A program made the translations under genes and the position numbers. This document shows, in pieces, positions 33,578-42,946 of a stretch of DNA of 64,000 bases. The notes under the pieces are model-generated. The model had not been told where the DNA came from, ran no database searches, and was given only the letters and a program-made list of their open reading frames with translations. Source of the DNA: an uncultured Woeseiaceae bacterium (GTDB lineage: Bacteria > Pseudomonadota > Gammaproteobacteria > Steroidobacterales > Woeseiaceae); the NCBI GenBank assembly GCA_945787845.1, contig CALZJH010000003.1:1-64000 (forward strand). The letters are read 5' to 3'. The stretch's first letter is position 1, and each line of letters starts with the position of its first letter.

Positions 33578-35608
33578 CTACTCGGCGGCGGCTTTCAGTT
33601 GTTTGAGCTCATTAACGGGTACTTCGGCATAGTGGCTGAAGTCCATCGTAAAGCTACCGTCGCCACCCGTCAGCGATTTCAGTCGCGAATGGTAGCCCTG
33701 CAGTTCTTGTAGCGGCACCTGCCCTGATACGACAACGCGACCATCCGGCAAGGTGTCGGTGCCGCTGATCATGCCACGCATGCCCGATAGGTCACCGGTC
33801 ACCCCACCGACGCAGTCGCTCGGAAGCGTGAAGTCGACGCTCACAATCGGTTCCATGACGATGGGCCGGGCCTTGGCGACAGCGTCGATAAATGCTTTCC
33901 TGCCGGCCTGGACGAATGCAATTTCCTTGGAGTCCACCGAGTGGTGTTTGCCGTCATAGACGGTGACCTTGACGTCCTGCATCGGGTAGCCGTGCATGGC
34001 ACCTTCCTTCATCACCTGCCGCACGCCGTTTTCAACCGCGGGAATGAACTGGTAGGGAATGGCGCCGCCGACCACCTTGTTCGCAAATTCGAAGCCGCCG
34101 CCGACTGGCAGTGGCTCCACGCGCAGGTACACCTCGCCGAACTGCCCGGCGCCACCGGTCTGCTTCTTGTGACGGTGGTGGCCCTCGGCTTTCGCCGTGA
34201 TGGTCTCGCGATACGCAATCGACGGTAGCGACGTAACGATCTCCAGGCTGTGCCGGTCTTCGATTTGCTGCAGCACCGTAGCAAGATGCAGTTCACCGAG
34301 TCCCCGAAGCACCACTTCGTTCAGCGCGGCGTTGTGCTCAACATGCAGCGATGGATCCTCTGCTTCGGCAACGTGCAGGGCATCGGACGTCTTCTGGGCA
34401 TCGTTGTCGTGCTTGGGACGAATGGCGAGCCCGAACATGGGGCGCGGCAGCTTGATTGGCTTCAGATGGAAGTGATCCTCGTCGTGCGAATCGTGCAAGA
34501 CGGCATCGTAGTGTGCTTCGTCAACTCGCGGCACGGCGCAGATATCGCCTGGCACGCCGGCCTTCGCCTTCGTATGAGTTTCGCCATTGACCTTGAGCAG
34601 CTGGGTTGCCTTGAATGGCTTGCGTGCGTCGCCGACAAACAGCTGGTTGCCGGCCTTGATCGTACCCTGGTGAATCCGGAACACACCAAGACGGCCCTTG
34701 AACGTGTCGATATTGACCATGAAGACATGCGCGATGGCATGTTTGTCAGGGTCCGGAGTCACTTCGACCTCGGTCGTCTCCGCGCCTTCGCCCTTGAGGT
34801 AGGTCGGCGGATTGGCTTCGGTTGGATTGGGCATGAGCCGCTCGAAAATCTGCAGGAGCTGGCGAATGCCGGCGCCGGTCTCGGCCGATACGAAGCACAC
34901 GGGTACGAGATGCTCTTCGCGCAGCGCTTTCTCGAACGGGTCATGCAGTTGATCCGGCGCGAGTTCCTCGCCCTGTTCCAGGTACAACTCCATGAGTTCT
35001 TCATCGACCTCGACAACCTGGTCGACAATCTGTGTATGCATTTCCTTGACGGAGCTGAACGCGGTGTCGTCGCCTTCGGGCTGGAAGAAACAGTCCACGA
35101 CACCGGTGCCATCCGCAGACGGCAAGTTCATAGGCAGACACTCGGGACCAAAAGCCTCCTGAATATCGTTGAATACTTTTTCCAGGTTCACGTCTTCGCC
35201 GTCGATCTGGTTAACGATAATCATGCGACACATGCGTTGTTCGTGGGCTGCCTTCATCATGCGTCGCGCAATCATCTCGACGCCTTCGCGCGCATTGATA
35301 ACAATGGCCGCGGTCTCGGCAGCCGGCATGACCGACAGGGCGCGGCCGTAGAAGTCGCGATACCCCGGGGTGTCGATAAGATTGACGTGAATTCCCTCGT
35401 GATCGAGGTGACAGACTGAATTGAATTGCGAGTGACCTGTTTCCTTTTCGCGGGGCGTGTAGTCGGAGACCGTTGTGCCTTTCTCGATCGAGCCTTTTTC
35501 CTCGATTTTGCCGCCAGCATGCAACAGGGCTTCTGTCAGCAGCGTCTTCCCCGCGTGGCTCGGTCCAACCAGGCAAACGTTACGTATGTCAGCAGTAGAA
35601 TAGGGCAT
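33578..35608 (-). CDS. elongation factor G-like GTPase (divergent paralogue)
   Basis: A 676-residue protein with all EF-G domains. The G1 motif is GPSHAGKT rather than the canonical AHIDAGKT. G3 is DTPGYRDFYG. G4 reads NQID instead of NKxD. Domain IV carries the EF-G segment YDGKHHSVDSKEIAF. This matches the EF-G II / Fus-like group that exists beside the main EF-G, whose exact ribosomal role differs between lineages. It is not next to rpsL, rpsG or tufA, which argues against it being the housekeeping copy. AGGA lies 7 bases before the ATG. Confidence 0.88.
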   Translation of the reverse strand: MPYSTADIRNVCLVGPSHAGKTLLTEALLHAGGKIEEKGSIEKGTTVSDYTPREKETGHSQFNSVCHLDHEGIHVNLIDTPGYRDFYGRALSVMPAAETAAIVINAREGVEMIARRMMKAAHEQRMCRMIIVNQIDGEDVNLEKVFNDIQEAFGPECLPMNLPSADGTGVVDCFFQPEGDDTAFSSVKEMHTQIVDQVVEVDEELMELYLEQGEELAPDQLHDPFEKALREEHLVPVCFVSAETGAGIRQLLQIFERLMPNPTEANPPTYLKGEGAETTEVEVTPDPDKHAIAHVFMVNIDTFKGRLGVFRIHQGTIKAGNQLFVGDARKPFKATQLLKVNGETHTKAKAGVPGDICAVPRVDEAHYDAVLHDSHDEDHFHLKPIKLPRPMFGLAIRPKHDNDAQKTSDALHVAEAEDPSLHVEHNAALNEVVLRGLGELHLATVLQQIEDRHSLEIVTSLPSIAYRETITAKAEGHHRHKKQTGGAGQFGEVYLRVEPLPVGGGFEFANKVVGGAIPYQFIPAVENGVRQVMKEGAMHGYPMQDVKVTVYDGKHHSVDSKEIAFVQAGRKAFIDAVAKARPIVMEPIVSVDFTLPSDCVGGVTGDLSGMRGMISGTDTLPDGRVVVSGQVPLQELQGYHSRLKSLTGGDGSFTMDFSHYAEVPVNELKQLKAAAE

Positions 35609-35759
35609 AACATGGTCCTCTCAGTCTTGTTTCCCGACAGCATAGCGCAGCACAATAGACGCTAGTATTTCGGTTTTACACGTTGCGTCGGCCCTGTCGC
35701 CGATGCCATCGCTTCAAGAAGAACATCCTTATTTTTCAGCCACGTAGGGCGGCGCAGTC

Positions 35760-38393
35760 TTATTCTTCTTCTGGTGCGTCGAATGCTTTTGAAAAGAATA
35801 GCGCATTCAGGAACAACTTGTTGGTGCCGTACCAGTATCCGCGAAAGTTCGGGTTGTCGGCAAACAATACGACGCTCCCCTTGCCGGCCCGTTCGGCAAT
35901 CAATGCCGCTGTTCCGCCAAGCGCTTCCTCATTGTCTTGTGAGACGAACCCGGAATACGCGGGCTTCTCGTCATACGTGATGACGGCGGCCCAGGGGTTG
36001 TCTGTCGGCTCCATGGGCTCTTTGAAATTTTTGTGCAGGAAAATGGCGCGCCGATCGTAGCCAAAGCCGAGTGGATGGGTATTGTCGAGATCGGCTGAGA
36101 AAATGGCGCCACCGACTACCTTGTCGGCCTCGATGCTGCTTTTGTCGGCGTAGGGCAGGCGTGTGACAGGCTCGTCCTCGTCCTCGTCCTCGTCCTCAGC
36201 GACGGCCTGTAGAGCTTCTTCGCTCTCGGGATCAATCCAGTCGAGCGTGTTGGCGCGCACCCACGGGGCCGCATTGCGCATACCAATCAGCGTGCCGCCT
36301 TCGGCCACCCAGAGACGCAGGCGATCGGCGAACTGGGGCGCATACTCTTCGTACTCTCCTGCGGGAAAAATAATATGCGTGTACTTGCTCCACTCGATGT
36401 CGCCGAGACGATCGCGATGACGCAGGGTGAGCGGCATGTCCATGCGATAGTCGAGCAAGTGCCAGACCTCTCCGGCGTCATAGAGATTGATGCCGCGGCC
36501 AACGACCAGCAGAGCGTTAGGCTGCTTGACCGGGACGAACGATGGCCCGCCCAGGTCGACACCCGCAGTGCCGGTAGCGCTGCGCCCTGATACAACGGAA
36601 TGCACAGCGATGCCATCGTCAGCAGCGATGCGGCGCATGACGGCGAGAATGTCCTCACGACTTCTCTCTTGTCGATCGAGGGTTACGAAAATGGCGCCAC
36701 GTGCCATTTTCACTGGGCCCGCAGCCGTCATCGCTGTGAATGGTTTGGTCGCGACGCTGGCCAGGAGTCCGGATTCGAGCACGCGTTGCAGTGCTCGCGG
36801 TGCGTAGTAGGCGTCCCACTCGAAGATATAGCCGAAGCTGGAGCGAGCCGGTGCTGCTGCAGTGGGCGCCGGTGGTGTAAATATCTCGCCGACGACGTCG
36901 CTACCCGCGTTGCGCCGGCCAAGGGCCGCATTCTGCAATCCGAAGGCAGCCGGCATGGTCCATGTCGACACATCGTAAAAAGTGCTGTCCTCGAACTCCC
37001 GAAGCGTCTCGAAGAGGCTGCGAATGAGGCGGAACTGGGGCTGTGCCGTCGGAATGACAATCGACTCCTCCGGCGCAAACGTCGCGCCATTCATCGAAAT
37101 CGCCCGCCCGAGTCGGTGGGTCTCGATGCGATGGTAGTTGAGCAGGTCGGCGAAGAAATGCAGACGTGCGGCATCGCCGCCGGCGCTGACAACCCAGGCC
37201 TTGGTCGGATAGGCGGCGGCCTCCTGCATTGCGGACGCATAGAACCGCTGCTGGTAGCGCAGGTAGTCAAGCCGCAGGTTCACGCCGGCCTGGATGCTCG
37301 CAATGCTCGTACGAAAGTGTTTGCGGATATTCTCGCGGTTGGTTCGCAGGCCGTGCGGAGTGTCGAGTTCCCGGCCCAGCGTGGCACCGGCTTCATAGAG
37401 CATGCCGACGCCGCCATTGACCAGCGGGAACGTCGAGCCCTTGCCGATGTAGAAATTGTCAAAATCCTCGCCGTGGTAATAGAGACGACCCTCGGCATCG
37501 AGAAACGCCTCTGATGTACGTGCGGTCTCGGCCATCAGTCGTTCCGCCTCATCGGGCGCCAGCGGATTGGTTCGCGTCGCCACACCGGGGTGGAAATAAT
37601 AGGTCTGGCCGCCGCTCATCTCGTGGTAGTCGACCGTGATATTGGGTCGCCACTCGTGCCATTTCTTCATCCACGCGCGGGGTTCCGGTTGCGTCAGCAA
37701 CAACCATTGCCGATTCAGGTCGAACCAGTAGTGATTGGTACGGGCGAACTGCCAGACGAAGTCGTGCTCCATGTGCGCGGGGTCGCCGATGCTGCGTTTG
37801 CCGCTGTAGGCGTCGAGCCAGGCAACGCGCTGGTTGTGCCCGTCCGGATTGAATATCGCAGTAACGAGAATCACGCTCTCGTCGAGGATGCGATCCAGTT
37901 CGGGGCTTTGTGCGGCGGCGAGGTAATAGATGAACGGCAGAGATGCGTCCATGCCGCTGGCCTCAGCGCCGTGCACGCCATAGTTGAGCCAGGTTACGAC
38001 CGGCATGTCGTCTGTCACGGCGCTACCCAAGCTGGGCTCAGTCAGTGCAATATGCTGCTCGCGAATTTCGTCGATTCTCGAATGATTGCCCGGTGAGGTT
38101 GCGACAACAAAGAGAATAGGGCGACGTTCATGGGTATACCCAATCGTCTCCACGCTCAGCCGATCGCTCAGGTTGGCGACCGTGGTGATGTAGTTGACGA
38201 GTTCGTGGTGCCGTACCGGCGCCGCGCCGAGCTCATGGCCGAGGATGCTGGCGGGCGTCGGTATCGCCGCATCGTAAGTGATATCGGTCGGGTACATGTT
38301 GGCGTCCGCATCGCGAGGATCGACCTCCGCCAGGGCCGTGCCAGCCGGCAGGCTCAACAACAGGGTGAGTAGCGAAAGGCGCCACGTATTCAT
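35760..38393 (-). CDS. exported M14-family zinc carboxypeptidase with C-terminal extension
   Basis: An 877-residue secreted enzyme with a signal peptide ending at TALAE. The M14 domain (about 50-400) carries zinc ligands in NYGVHGAEASG (H..E) and DYHEMSGG; arginine region GDPAHMEHDF. The C-terminal half (about 430-877) resembles a GATase-like or beta-rich appended domain seen in long M14 proteins. A short acidic repeat (EDEDEDE) sits at about residue 740. The ATG at 38393 has AAGGAAA upstream and gives the cleaner signal peptide than the TTG at 38411. It follows an amidohydrolase gene by 18 bases, so the two may digest peptides together. Confidence 0.85.
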   Translation of the reverse strand: MNTWRLSLLTLLLSLPAGTALAEVDPRDADANMYPTDITYDAAIPTPASILGHELGAAPVRHHELVNYITTVANLSDRLSVETIGYTHERRPILFVVATSPGNHSRIDEIREQHIALTEPSLGSAVTDDMPVVTWLNYGVHGAEASGMDASLPFIYYLAAAQSPELDRILDESVILVTAIFNPDGHNQRVAWLDAYSGKRSIGDPAHMEHDFVWQFARTNHYWFDLNRQWLLLTQPEPRAWMKKWHEWRPNITVDYHEMSGGQTYYFHPGVATRTNPLAPDEAERLMAETARTSEAFLDAEGRLYYHGEDFDNFYIGKGSTFPLVNGGVGMLYEAGATLGRELDTPHGLRTNRENIRKHFRTSIASIQAGVNLRLDYLRYQQRFYASAMQEAAAYPTKAWVVSAGGDAARLHFFADLLNYHRIETHRLGRAISMNGATFAPEESIVIPTAQPQFRLIRSLFETLREFEDSTFYDVSTWTMPAAFGLQNAALGRRNAGSDVVGEIFTPPAPTAAAPARSSFGYIFEWDAYYAPRALQRVLESGLLASVATKPFTAMTAAGPVKMARGAIFVTLDRQERSREDILAVMRRIAADDGIAVHSVVSGRSATGTAGVDLGGPSFVPVKQPNALLVVGRGINLYDAGEVWHLLDYRMDMPLTLRHRDRLGDIEWSKYTHIIFPAGEYEEYAPQFADRLRLWVAEGGTLIGMRNAAPWVRANTLDWIDPESEEALQAVAEDEDEDEDEPVTRLPYADKSSIEADKVVGGAIFSADLDNTHPLGFGYDRRAIFLHKNFKEPMEPTDNPWAAVITYDEKPAYSGFVSQDNEEALGGTAALIAERAGKGSVVLFADNPNFRGYWYGTNKLFLNALFFSKAFDAPEEE

Positions 38394-38411
38394 AGGGAGT
38401 TTCCTTTTCAA

Positions 38412-39719
38412 CTACATCGAATTCTTGACGATGTCGCCGTTCTTCATGATCAGGGAGATATTTGATTTCGGGTCGGCCAGCTGCGACAGGTCGTTGAGAA
38501 GCTCCCCCTCATGGATCAGCAGGTCGGCGACCCAGCCTTCACGAATTTCGCCAAAGTTGCCATGGCGATTAAGCTTGCCGGCCATACGGATGATCTCGGC
38601 ACTTTCGGACGTGGCTTGACGCAATACCTCGGCATTCGTCCAGAACTCTGCGCGCTCGGTGAATTCTCGCGGCAATCCTGCGTACTGGCCGAAGATGAAG
38701 TCCGTCGAAAAGCCGGTTGTGATGTCGTACTTTTTCAGCAGGGCAATCAGGTTTTCCTGTCCGGCTCTTACCTGGTGTGCTTTTTCCTTCTGAACATCGG
38801 ACAGGTTGTCCATCCCGACGAGCGAGCGAAAGATAACCAGCTGAGTGCTGATCGCAACGTTGTTCTTCTTCACCAGTCTTGCAGTGGCATCATCGATGAG
38901 CAGCCCATGCTCAATGCACCGGACACCGTTCTCGACAAGACGGGTTACGGCTTCGCTCGTGTAGGCATGGGCGAGTACATACGTGCCCCAGTCACCGGCC
39001 GCTTGTACCGCTGCCCGGATTTCTGCCGGTGAAGGTTGCAGTGTATGGATCGGGTCGAAATCCGACATGACACCGCCGCCGCCCATGATCTTGATTTGCG
39101 TTGCGCCATTCTTGAGGTTTTCGCGTACCGCCACGAGCGTCGCGTCGATGCCATCTGCCAGTATGGAGTTGTCCGCCGCCAGGTAAGGGCTGCCGCCTGT
39201 GTGAGCCGGGTTGGGCTCATGGCGTGCGCGCCAGTCACCGTGCCCCGCGGTTTGCGAGACGATTGCTCCCGACGGGAATATCCGGGGACCATAGAGCTGC
39301 CCCGAGTTGAAGGCCCGCGCGAGATCCGGATGGGTACCGCCTGCGTCGCGGACGGTCGTAAAGCCGTGATCCAGAAAGAAGCTGGCGGCGGCCACAGAAC
39401 GGGCACCAACCGACGTAGCATGCTCGGTGCCGACGCTGGCAGGGGTATGCATGCTGAGATGCACGTGCAAGTCAATGAACCCCGGCGTCAGGATGCGGTT
39501 TCCACCCGCAAGGACGATTGCGCCTTCCGGGGCGGCTATCGGGTCTGACGATACCGACTCGATAATGCCATCCACGACCAGGACGTTGCCGTGCATCAGC
39601 TCGGCATCGACACCATTGAAGATGCGTACATCCTCTATCAGGAAAACCTCGGCCCGGGTGGACAGAGAAATGAGAATCGCCATTAGGCTCAGCAGGACAC
39701 GGCGCAAGGGTTTCTCCAT
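38412..39719 (-). CDS. exported metal-dependent amidohydrolase (imidazolonepropionase/prolidase-like)
   Basis: A 435-residue exported enzyme; the signal peptide ends near STRAEV. Metal ligands of the amidohydrolase fold are DLHVHLSMH, the carboxylated-Lys region QIKIMGGGG, His in LAHAYTSEA and IEHGLL, and the catalytic Asp in FSTDFIFG. Such enzymes act as Xaa-Pro dipeptidases or related amidases. ATG at 39719 is used; the longer in-frame reading adds a compositionally odd N-terminus. It lies 18 bases upstream of the M14 peptidase gene and is divergent from the M20 peptidase. A shared promoter region spans 39720-39790. Confidence 0.85.
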   Translation of the reverse strand: MEKPLRRVLLSLMAILISLSTRAEVFLIEDVRIFNGVDAELMHGNVLVVDGIIESVSSDPIAAPEGAIVLAGGNRILTPGFIDLHVHLSMHTPASVGTEHATSVGARSVAAASFFLDHGFTTVRDAGGTHPDLARAFNSGQLYGPRIFPSGAIVSQTAGHGDWRARHEPNPAHTGGSPYLAADNSILADGIDATLVAVRENLKNGATQIKIMGGGGVMSDFDPIHTLQPSPAEIRAAVQAAGDWGTYVLAHAYTSEAVTRLVENGVRCIEHGLLIDDATARLVKKNNVAISTQLVIFRSLVGMDNLSDVQKEKAHQVRAGQENLIALLKKYDITTGFSTDFIFGQYAGLPREFTERAEFWTNAEVLRQATSESAEIIRMAGKLNRHGNFGEIREGWVADLLIHEGELLNDLSQLADPKSNISLIMKNGDIVKNSM

Positions 39720-39790
39720 GTTGTTGTTATTGTGATGGCGCCCAATACTATCGTGATACGCTGCCGCGAGAACAGCAAAAGGGGACGCAA

Positions 39791-41218
39791 ATGCGCAAGA
39801 TCGTGGGAACACTGGTGGGCTTGCTGGCGATGGGAAGCGTGCTGGCGCAGGGTCACAGTTCATCGTACACGAAGGATTACCAGCGGGAGGCGCTCGCGAT
39901 GTTCCGCGATCTCGTCGCGATGCGCACAGCCGCAGGTCACGCCAAGGTGCCCGACATGGCGGCGTATCTCGCCGAGCGATTCAGGCAGGGTGGTTTCGAC
40001 GACGAAGATGTTCACATCATCCCGCATACCGTGGAGTCGGGCGAGGAGGTGGCGTCGCTTGTCGTCCGCTACAGGGGGAACGGGCTGGCGAACAAGAAGC
40101 CCATACTGCTGCTTGCGCACATGGACGTTGTGGACGCCATCCGTTCGGACTGGGAGCGGGACCCCTTTACACTAATCGAAGATGATGGCTTCTTCTTCGG
40201 GCGCGGGACCTCCGACAACAAGACCGGCATCGCCATGCTGACGACGACGTTTCTGCGGCTGCAGCGCGAAGGGTTCACACCGACGCGGGACTTGATCATT
40301 GCCTTCACCGGCGACGAAGAAACCACCATGGAGACTATTCGGTCGCTGGTAGCGGAACACCGCGCATTGGTGGATGCAGAATTCGTACTGAATACCGATG
40401 CGGGCGGTGGCTACCGGGATCATGACCATGACGCGGTTGCCTATCTCTTGCAGGCGGCGGAAAAGACCTACATCACGTATGAGCTGACGATTCGCAATCC
40501 CGGCGGGCACAGTTCCCGGCCCCGTGCGGACAATGCGATCTACGAACTTGCGACCGTGTTGAAAAACATCGAGGCCTACCGCTTCCCGATACGTGTCAAC
40601 GAGGTTTCACAAGGCTATTTCCGCGAGATGTCCAGCCTTGTGGATGGTGAGCTGGGTGAGGCGATGGCGGCGTTTGCGCGGAATCCGGGCGACGAGGACG
40701 CGCAGGCAGTGCTCGAAGCCTACCCCGGCGAAGTTGGCGCGACCCGCACGACGTGTATTGCCACCATGCTGGCCGCGGGCCACGCCGAGAACGCCCTGCC
40801 GCAGACCGCAACGGCGACCGTGAACTGCCGGATTTTCCCGGGCGTGCCGGAAGCCGAAGTGCGAGCACAGCTGGCGCAGGTCGCCGCCAACCCGGAACTT
40901 GAAATAGGCGTCGTGTACGAGCCCATGGAGGGACCCATGTCATCGCTGCGAGAGGACGTCACGTCCGCGGTGAGCGACGCGGCCAACGCCTTCTATGGCA
41001 CGGTGCCACTGGTCCCTTACATGGAGGCTGGCGCCACTGACAGCCTCCACACGCGGCTGGCCGGCATGCCGTCGTATGGCGTGAGCGGCCTGTTCATGCG
41101 GCAGGAGGACATGTTTGCGCACGGGCTCAACGAGCGCGTTCCCGTCGACTCGTTCTTCAATGCGCTCGATTACTGGCACCAGGTTTTGACGGAGCTGGGC
41201 AGCGAGCGGGCCCGCTAA
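39791..41218 (+). CDS. exported M20-family metallopeptidase
   Basis: A 475-residue exported peptidase; signal peptide ends at VLAQ. Di-zinc ligands and catalytic residues are AHMDVV, the RGTSDNK Asp, GDEE, NTDAGGG and FAHGLNE. The dimerisation domain carries NPGGHSSRP. These are the hallmarks of M20/M25/M40 exopeptidases. A GGGGA site precedes the ATG. It is divergent from the amidohydrolase and M14 genes, making a local cluster of three peptide hydrolases for extracellular or periplasmic peptide use. A terminator hairpin follows 15 bases later. Confidence 0.87.
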   Translation: MRKIVGTLVGLLAMGSVLAQGHSSSYTKDYQREALAMFRDLVAMRTAAGHAKVPDMAAYLAERFRQGGFDDEDVHIIPHTVESGEEVASLVVRYRGNGLANKKPILLLAHMDVVDAIRSDWERDPFTLIEDDGFFFGRGTSDNKTGIAMLTTTFLRLQREGFTPTRDLIIAFTGDEETTMETIRSLVAEHRALVDAEFVLNTDAGGGYRDHDHDAVAYLLQAAEKTYITYELTIRNPGGHSSRPRADNAIYELATVLKNIEAYRFPIRVNEVSQGYFREMSSLVDGELGEAMAAFARNPGDEDAQAVLEAYPGEVGATRTTCIATMLAAGHAENALPQTATATVNCRIFPGVPEAEVRAQLAQVAANPELEIGVVYEPMEGPMSSLREDVTSAVSDAANAFYGTVPLVPYMEAGATDSLHTRLAGMPSYGVSGLFMRQEDMFAHGLNERVPVDSFFNALDYWHQVLTELGSERAR

Positions 41219-41233
41219 ATCCCGTGAATAAAA

Positions 41234-41258
41234 AGAGGCGCCCGGGAAGGGCGCCTCT
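41234..41258 (+). terminator. intrinsic terminator after the M20 peptidase gene
   Basis: AGAGGCGCCC, loop GGGAA, GGGCGCCTCT: a perfect 10-bp stem. An A-run precedes it (AATAAAA). No T-run follows, so termination may be stronger for minus-strand transcription coming from the octaheme gene that ends at 41297. Confidence 0.8.
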
Positions 41259-41296
41259 GAATTGCCATTAGTCTTGTTATTGCGGCAAGGGGAATG

Positions 41297-42946
41297 TTAC
41301 GGGCGTACTCCGTCGATGGCCGGGTCGCCGGTCCAGCCCAGGGCTGCCCAGTCGAGCTGGCCTGCGAGGTGGCAGTCGCCGCAATCGGCGCCCATGCCCC
41401 AGGCATCTTCCTTCGGCGCCACTTCGTGGTTGACCGACAGGTACATTTCCGTATCGACGAAGCCGAAATCGCCGGCGGTGTAGGGCTGGCCCGTAAGAAC
41501 CGACGCGTCGAGTAACGCGAGATCCCAATCGTACTTGCCCCAGTAGGCATTCGGCCCGCCGGCACCGCCAAACAGATGCGGAACCATGATGCGTTTGTTC
41601 ACGACGTCCGCAACCTGGTTGCCGATCATCTTCTTGAACGGATAGATCATTGCATCCGGGTCCGTGTAGTCGCCGAGCGGTTCGGCGAGAACGACGGGTT
41701 CGTCAACGTAGGTATCGTTGGCGCCCACCAGCATCTTGGTGTATTTGCCGTTGAAGTAACGCAGTTCGGGCCGGACATTGTTCGCCCAGACGAAATCGCC
41801 TTTCTTCTTGTCGTAGGTCGGACGATTCGTCGCCGGGTCAAGCGGAATCGGGTCGATATCCTGACCGGCAGTTGCCCAATACCACTCGACCTTCGTCGAT
41901 GTCTGGCGAGCAAACGTCGGGATGTGGCAAACCTGGCAGGCAAGCCGTTGGTGACGATTGTTGGCAAACACGAGTTCGACCGACGTGCCGGTGTGGATGT
42001 TGTTCAACTCACCGTGGCAGTCATCGCACTGCTTCATTTCGCCTTCGTCAACGGAGTGATACGGCATGCCGCCGATACCGTGCGACAGCATGTTGCCGTC
42101 TGCATCGCGTTTGACCTGGTGACAGGCGACGCATTCGAGGTTGCCGCCATCCGTGCCCATGTGGACGTCGAATTCACGTGTCGTATTGGCGAGCACCAAA
42201 GCGATGTCGCCGTGCTTGACGTTGTCGCCACCACCTGCGAACGCGTGGCAATCGATGCAGTTCTCGATCGTTGGCTGGCCGCCATTCATCGCGACACTCT
42301 GCGCAACCGCCGTGAGATCGACCGTGCCTTCCGGCAACCCGGCGGTTGTCTTGGCTTTCTGGTAGGTCGCTGTCTGGTCATGGCAGACGAGGCAGTCGAT
42401 ATTTTCGGTCTCGCCGAAATCGAACGTGTCGTCCACGTAGCCGTAGCCGGCATGACACTGTGTACAGCGGCCTTCGTTTGAGGTTACTGCGATACAGAAG
42501 TTGTTGAGAATGTCGTTCTTGCCGTGGATTTCGCCTTCGAAACCTTCGATGTTCGTGGCGGTGCCTTCCCACTTGAAGTGCGCCGTCTCGAGGACTTCAT
42601 CAGCCAGCTTGCCGTGGCAGTTCAGGCAGGATTTCGTGCCTTCATAGGCATGTTCTGTGAAATAGCCCTTATGCAGCTGATCGATTTCGTAGGCTCCGCT
42701 TGCGTAAGCGTTGCAGTCGAAAACGTCCACTACACCGTCATTGTTGATGTCTTCGTCAGGATCGCCGATGCCGTTGTTGTTCAGGTCCCAGCAGGCCTGG
42801 CCTGCAGCACCATCGGCCCCGTCGGCACCGTTAACGCCATTGGCGCCCGCGGCGCCATCGCTTCCTTCGCATCCTGCCAGTCCCATTCCGAGCGCAAAAA
42901 CGGACAGGAGAAAGGCGTGAGTAAAGATTCCATGCCTTCTGGTCAT
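41297..42946 (-). CDS. octaheme c-type cytochrome lipoprotein (tetrathionate reductase family-like)
   Basis: A 549-residue protein with eight CXXCH sites (CLNCH, CTQCH, CLVCH, CIDCH, CVACH, CDDCH, CQVCH, CGDCH). Heme spacing and length recall the octaheme tetrathionate reductase family (TIGR04315) of Shewanella. The N-terminus differs: lipobox LAGC with Cys26, then collagen-like Gly-X-Y repeats (DGAAGANGVNGADGADG) and a calcium-type loop DLNNNGIGDPDEDINNDG. It is thus predicted to be a lipoprotein, outer-membrane attached if the usual sorting holds. The ATG at 42946 follows GGGAGA. It is divergent from a TetR gene with a long palindrome between them. Substrate (tetrathionate, nitrite, hydroxylamine or none) is untested. 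Confidence 0.87.
   Translation of the reverse strand: MTRRHGIFTHAFLLSVFALGMGLAGCEGSDGAAGANGVNGADGADGAAGQACWDLNNNGIGDPDEDINNDGVVDVFDCNAYASGAYEIDQLHKGYFTEHAYEGTKSCLNCHGKLADEVLETAHFKWEGTATNIEGFEGEIHGKNDILNNFCIAVTSNEGRCTQCHAGYGYVDDTFDFGETENIDCLVCHDQTATYQKAKTTAGLPEGTVDLTAVAQSVAMNGGQPTIENCIDCHAFAGGGDNVKHGDIALVLANTTREFDVHMGTDGGNLECVACHQVKRDADGNMLSHGIGGMPYHSVDEGEMKQCDDCHGELNNIHTGTSVELVFANNRHQRLACQVCHIPTFARQTSTKVEWYWATAGQDIDPIPLDPATNRPTYDKKKGDFVWANNVRPELRYFNGKYTKMLVGANDTYVDEPVVLAEPLGDYTDPDAMIYPFKKMIGNQVADVVNKRIMVPHLFGGAGGPNAYWGKYDWDLALLDASVLTGQPYTAGDFGFVDTEMYLSVNHEVAPKEDAWGMGADCGDCHLAGQLDWAALGWTGDPAIDGVRP

Noticed and set aside
36176..36198. Run of CGTCCT units as a microsatellite or regulatory repeat
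   Set aside because: It encodes an in-frame acidic EDEDEDE stretch of the M14 protein and needs no further explanation.
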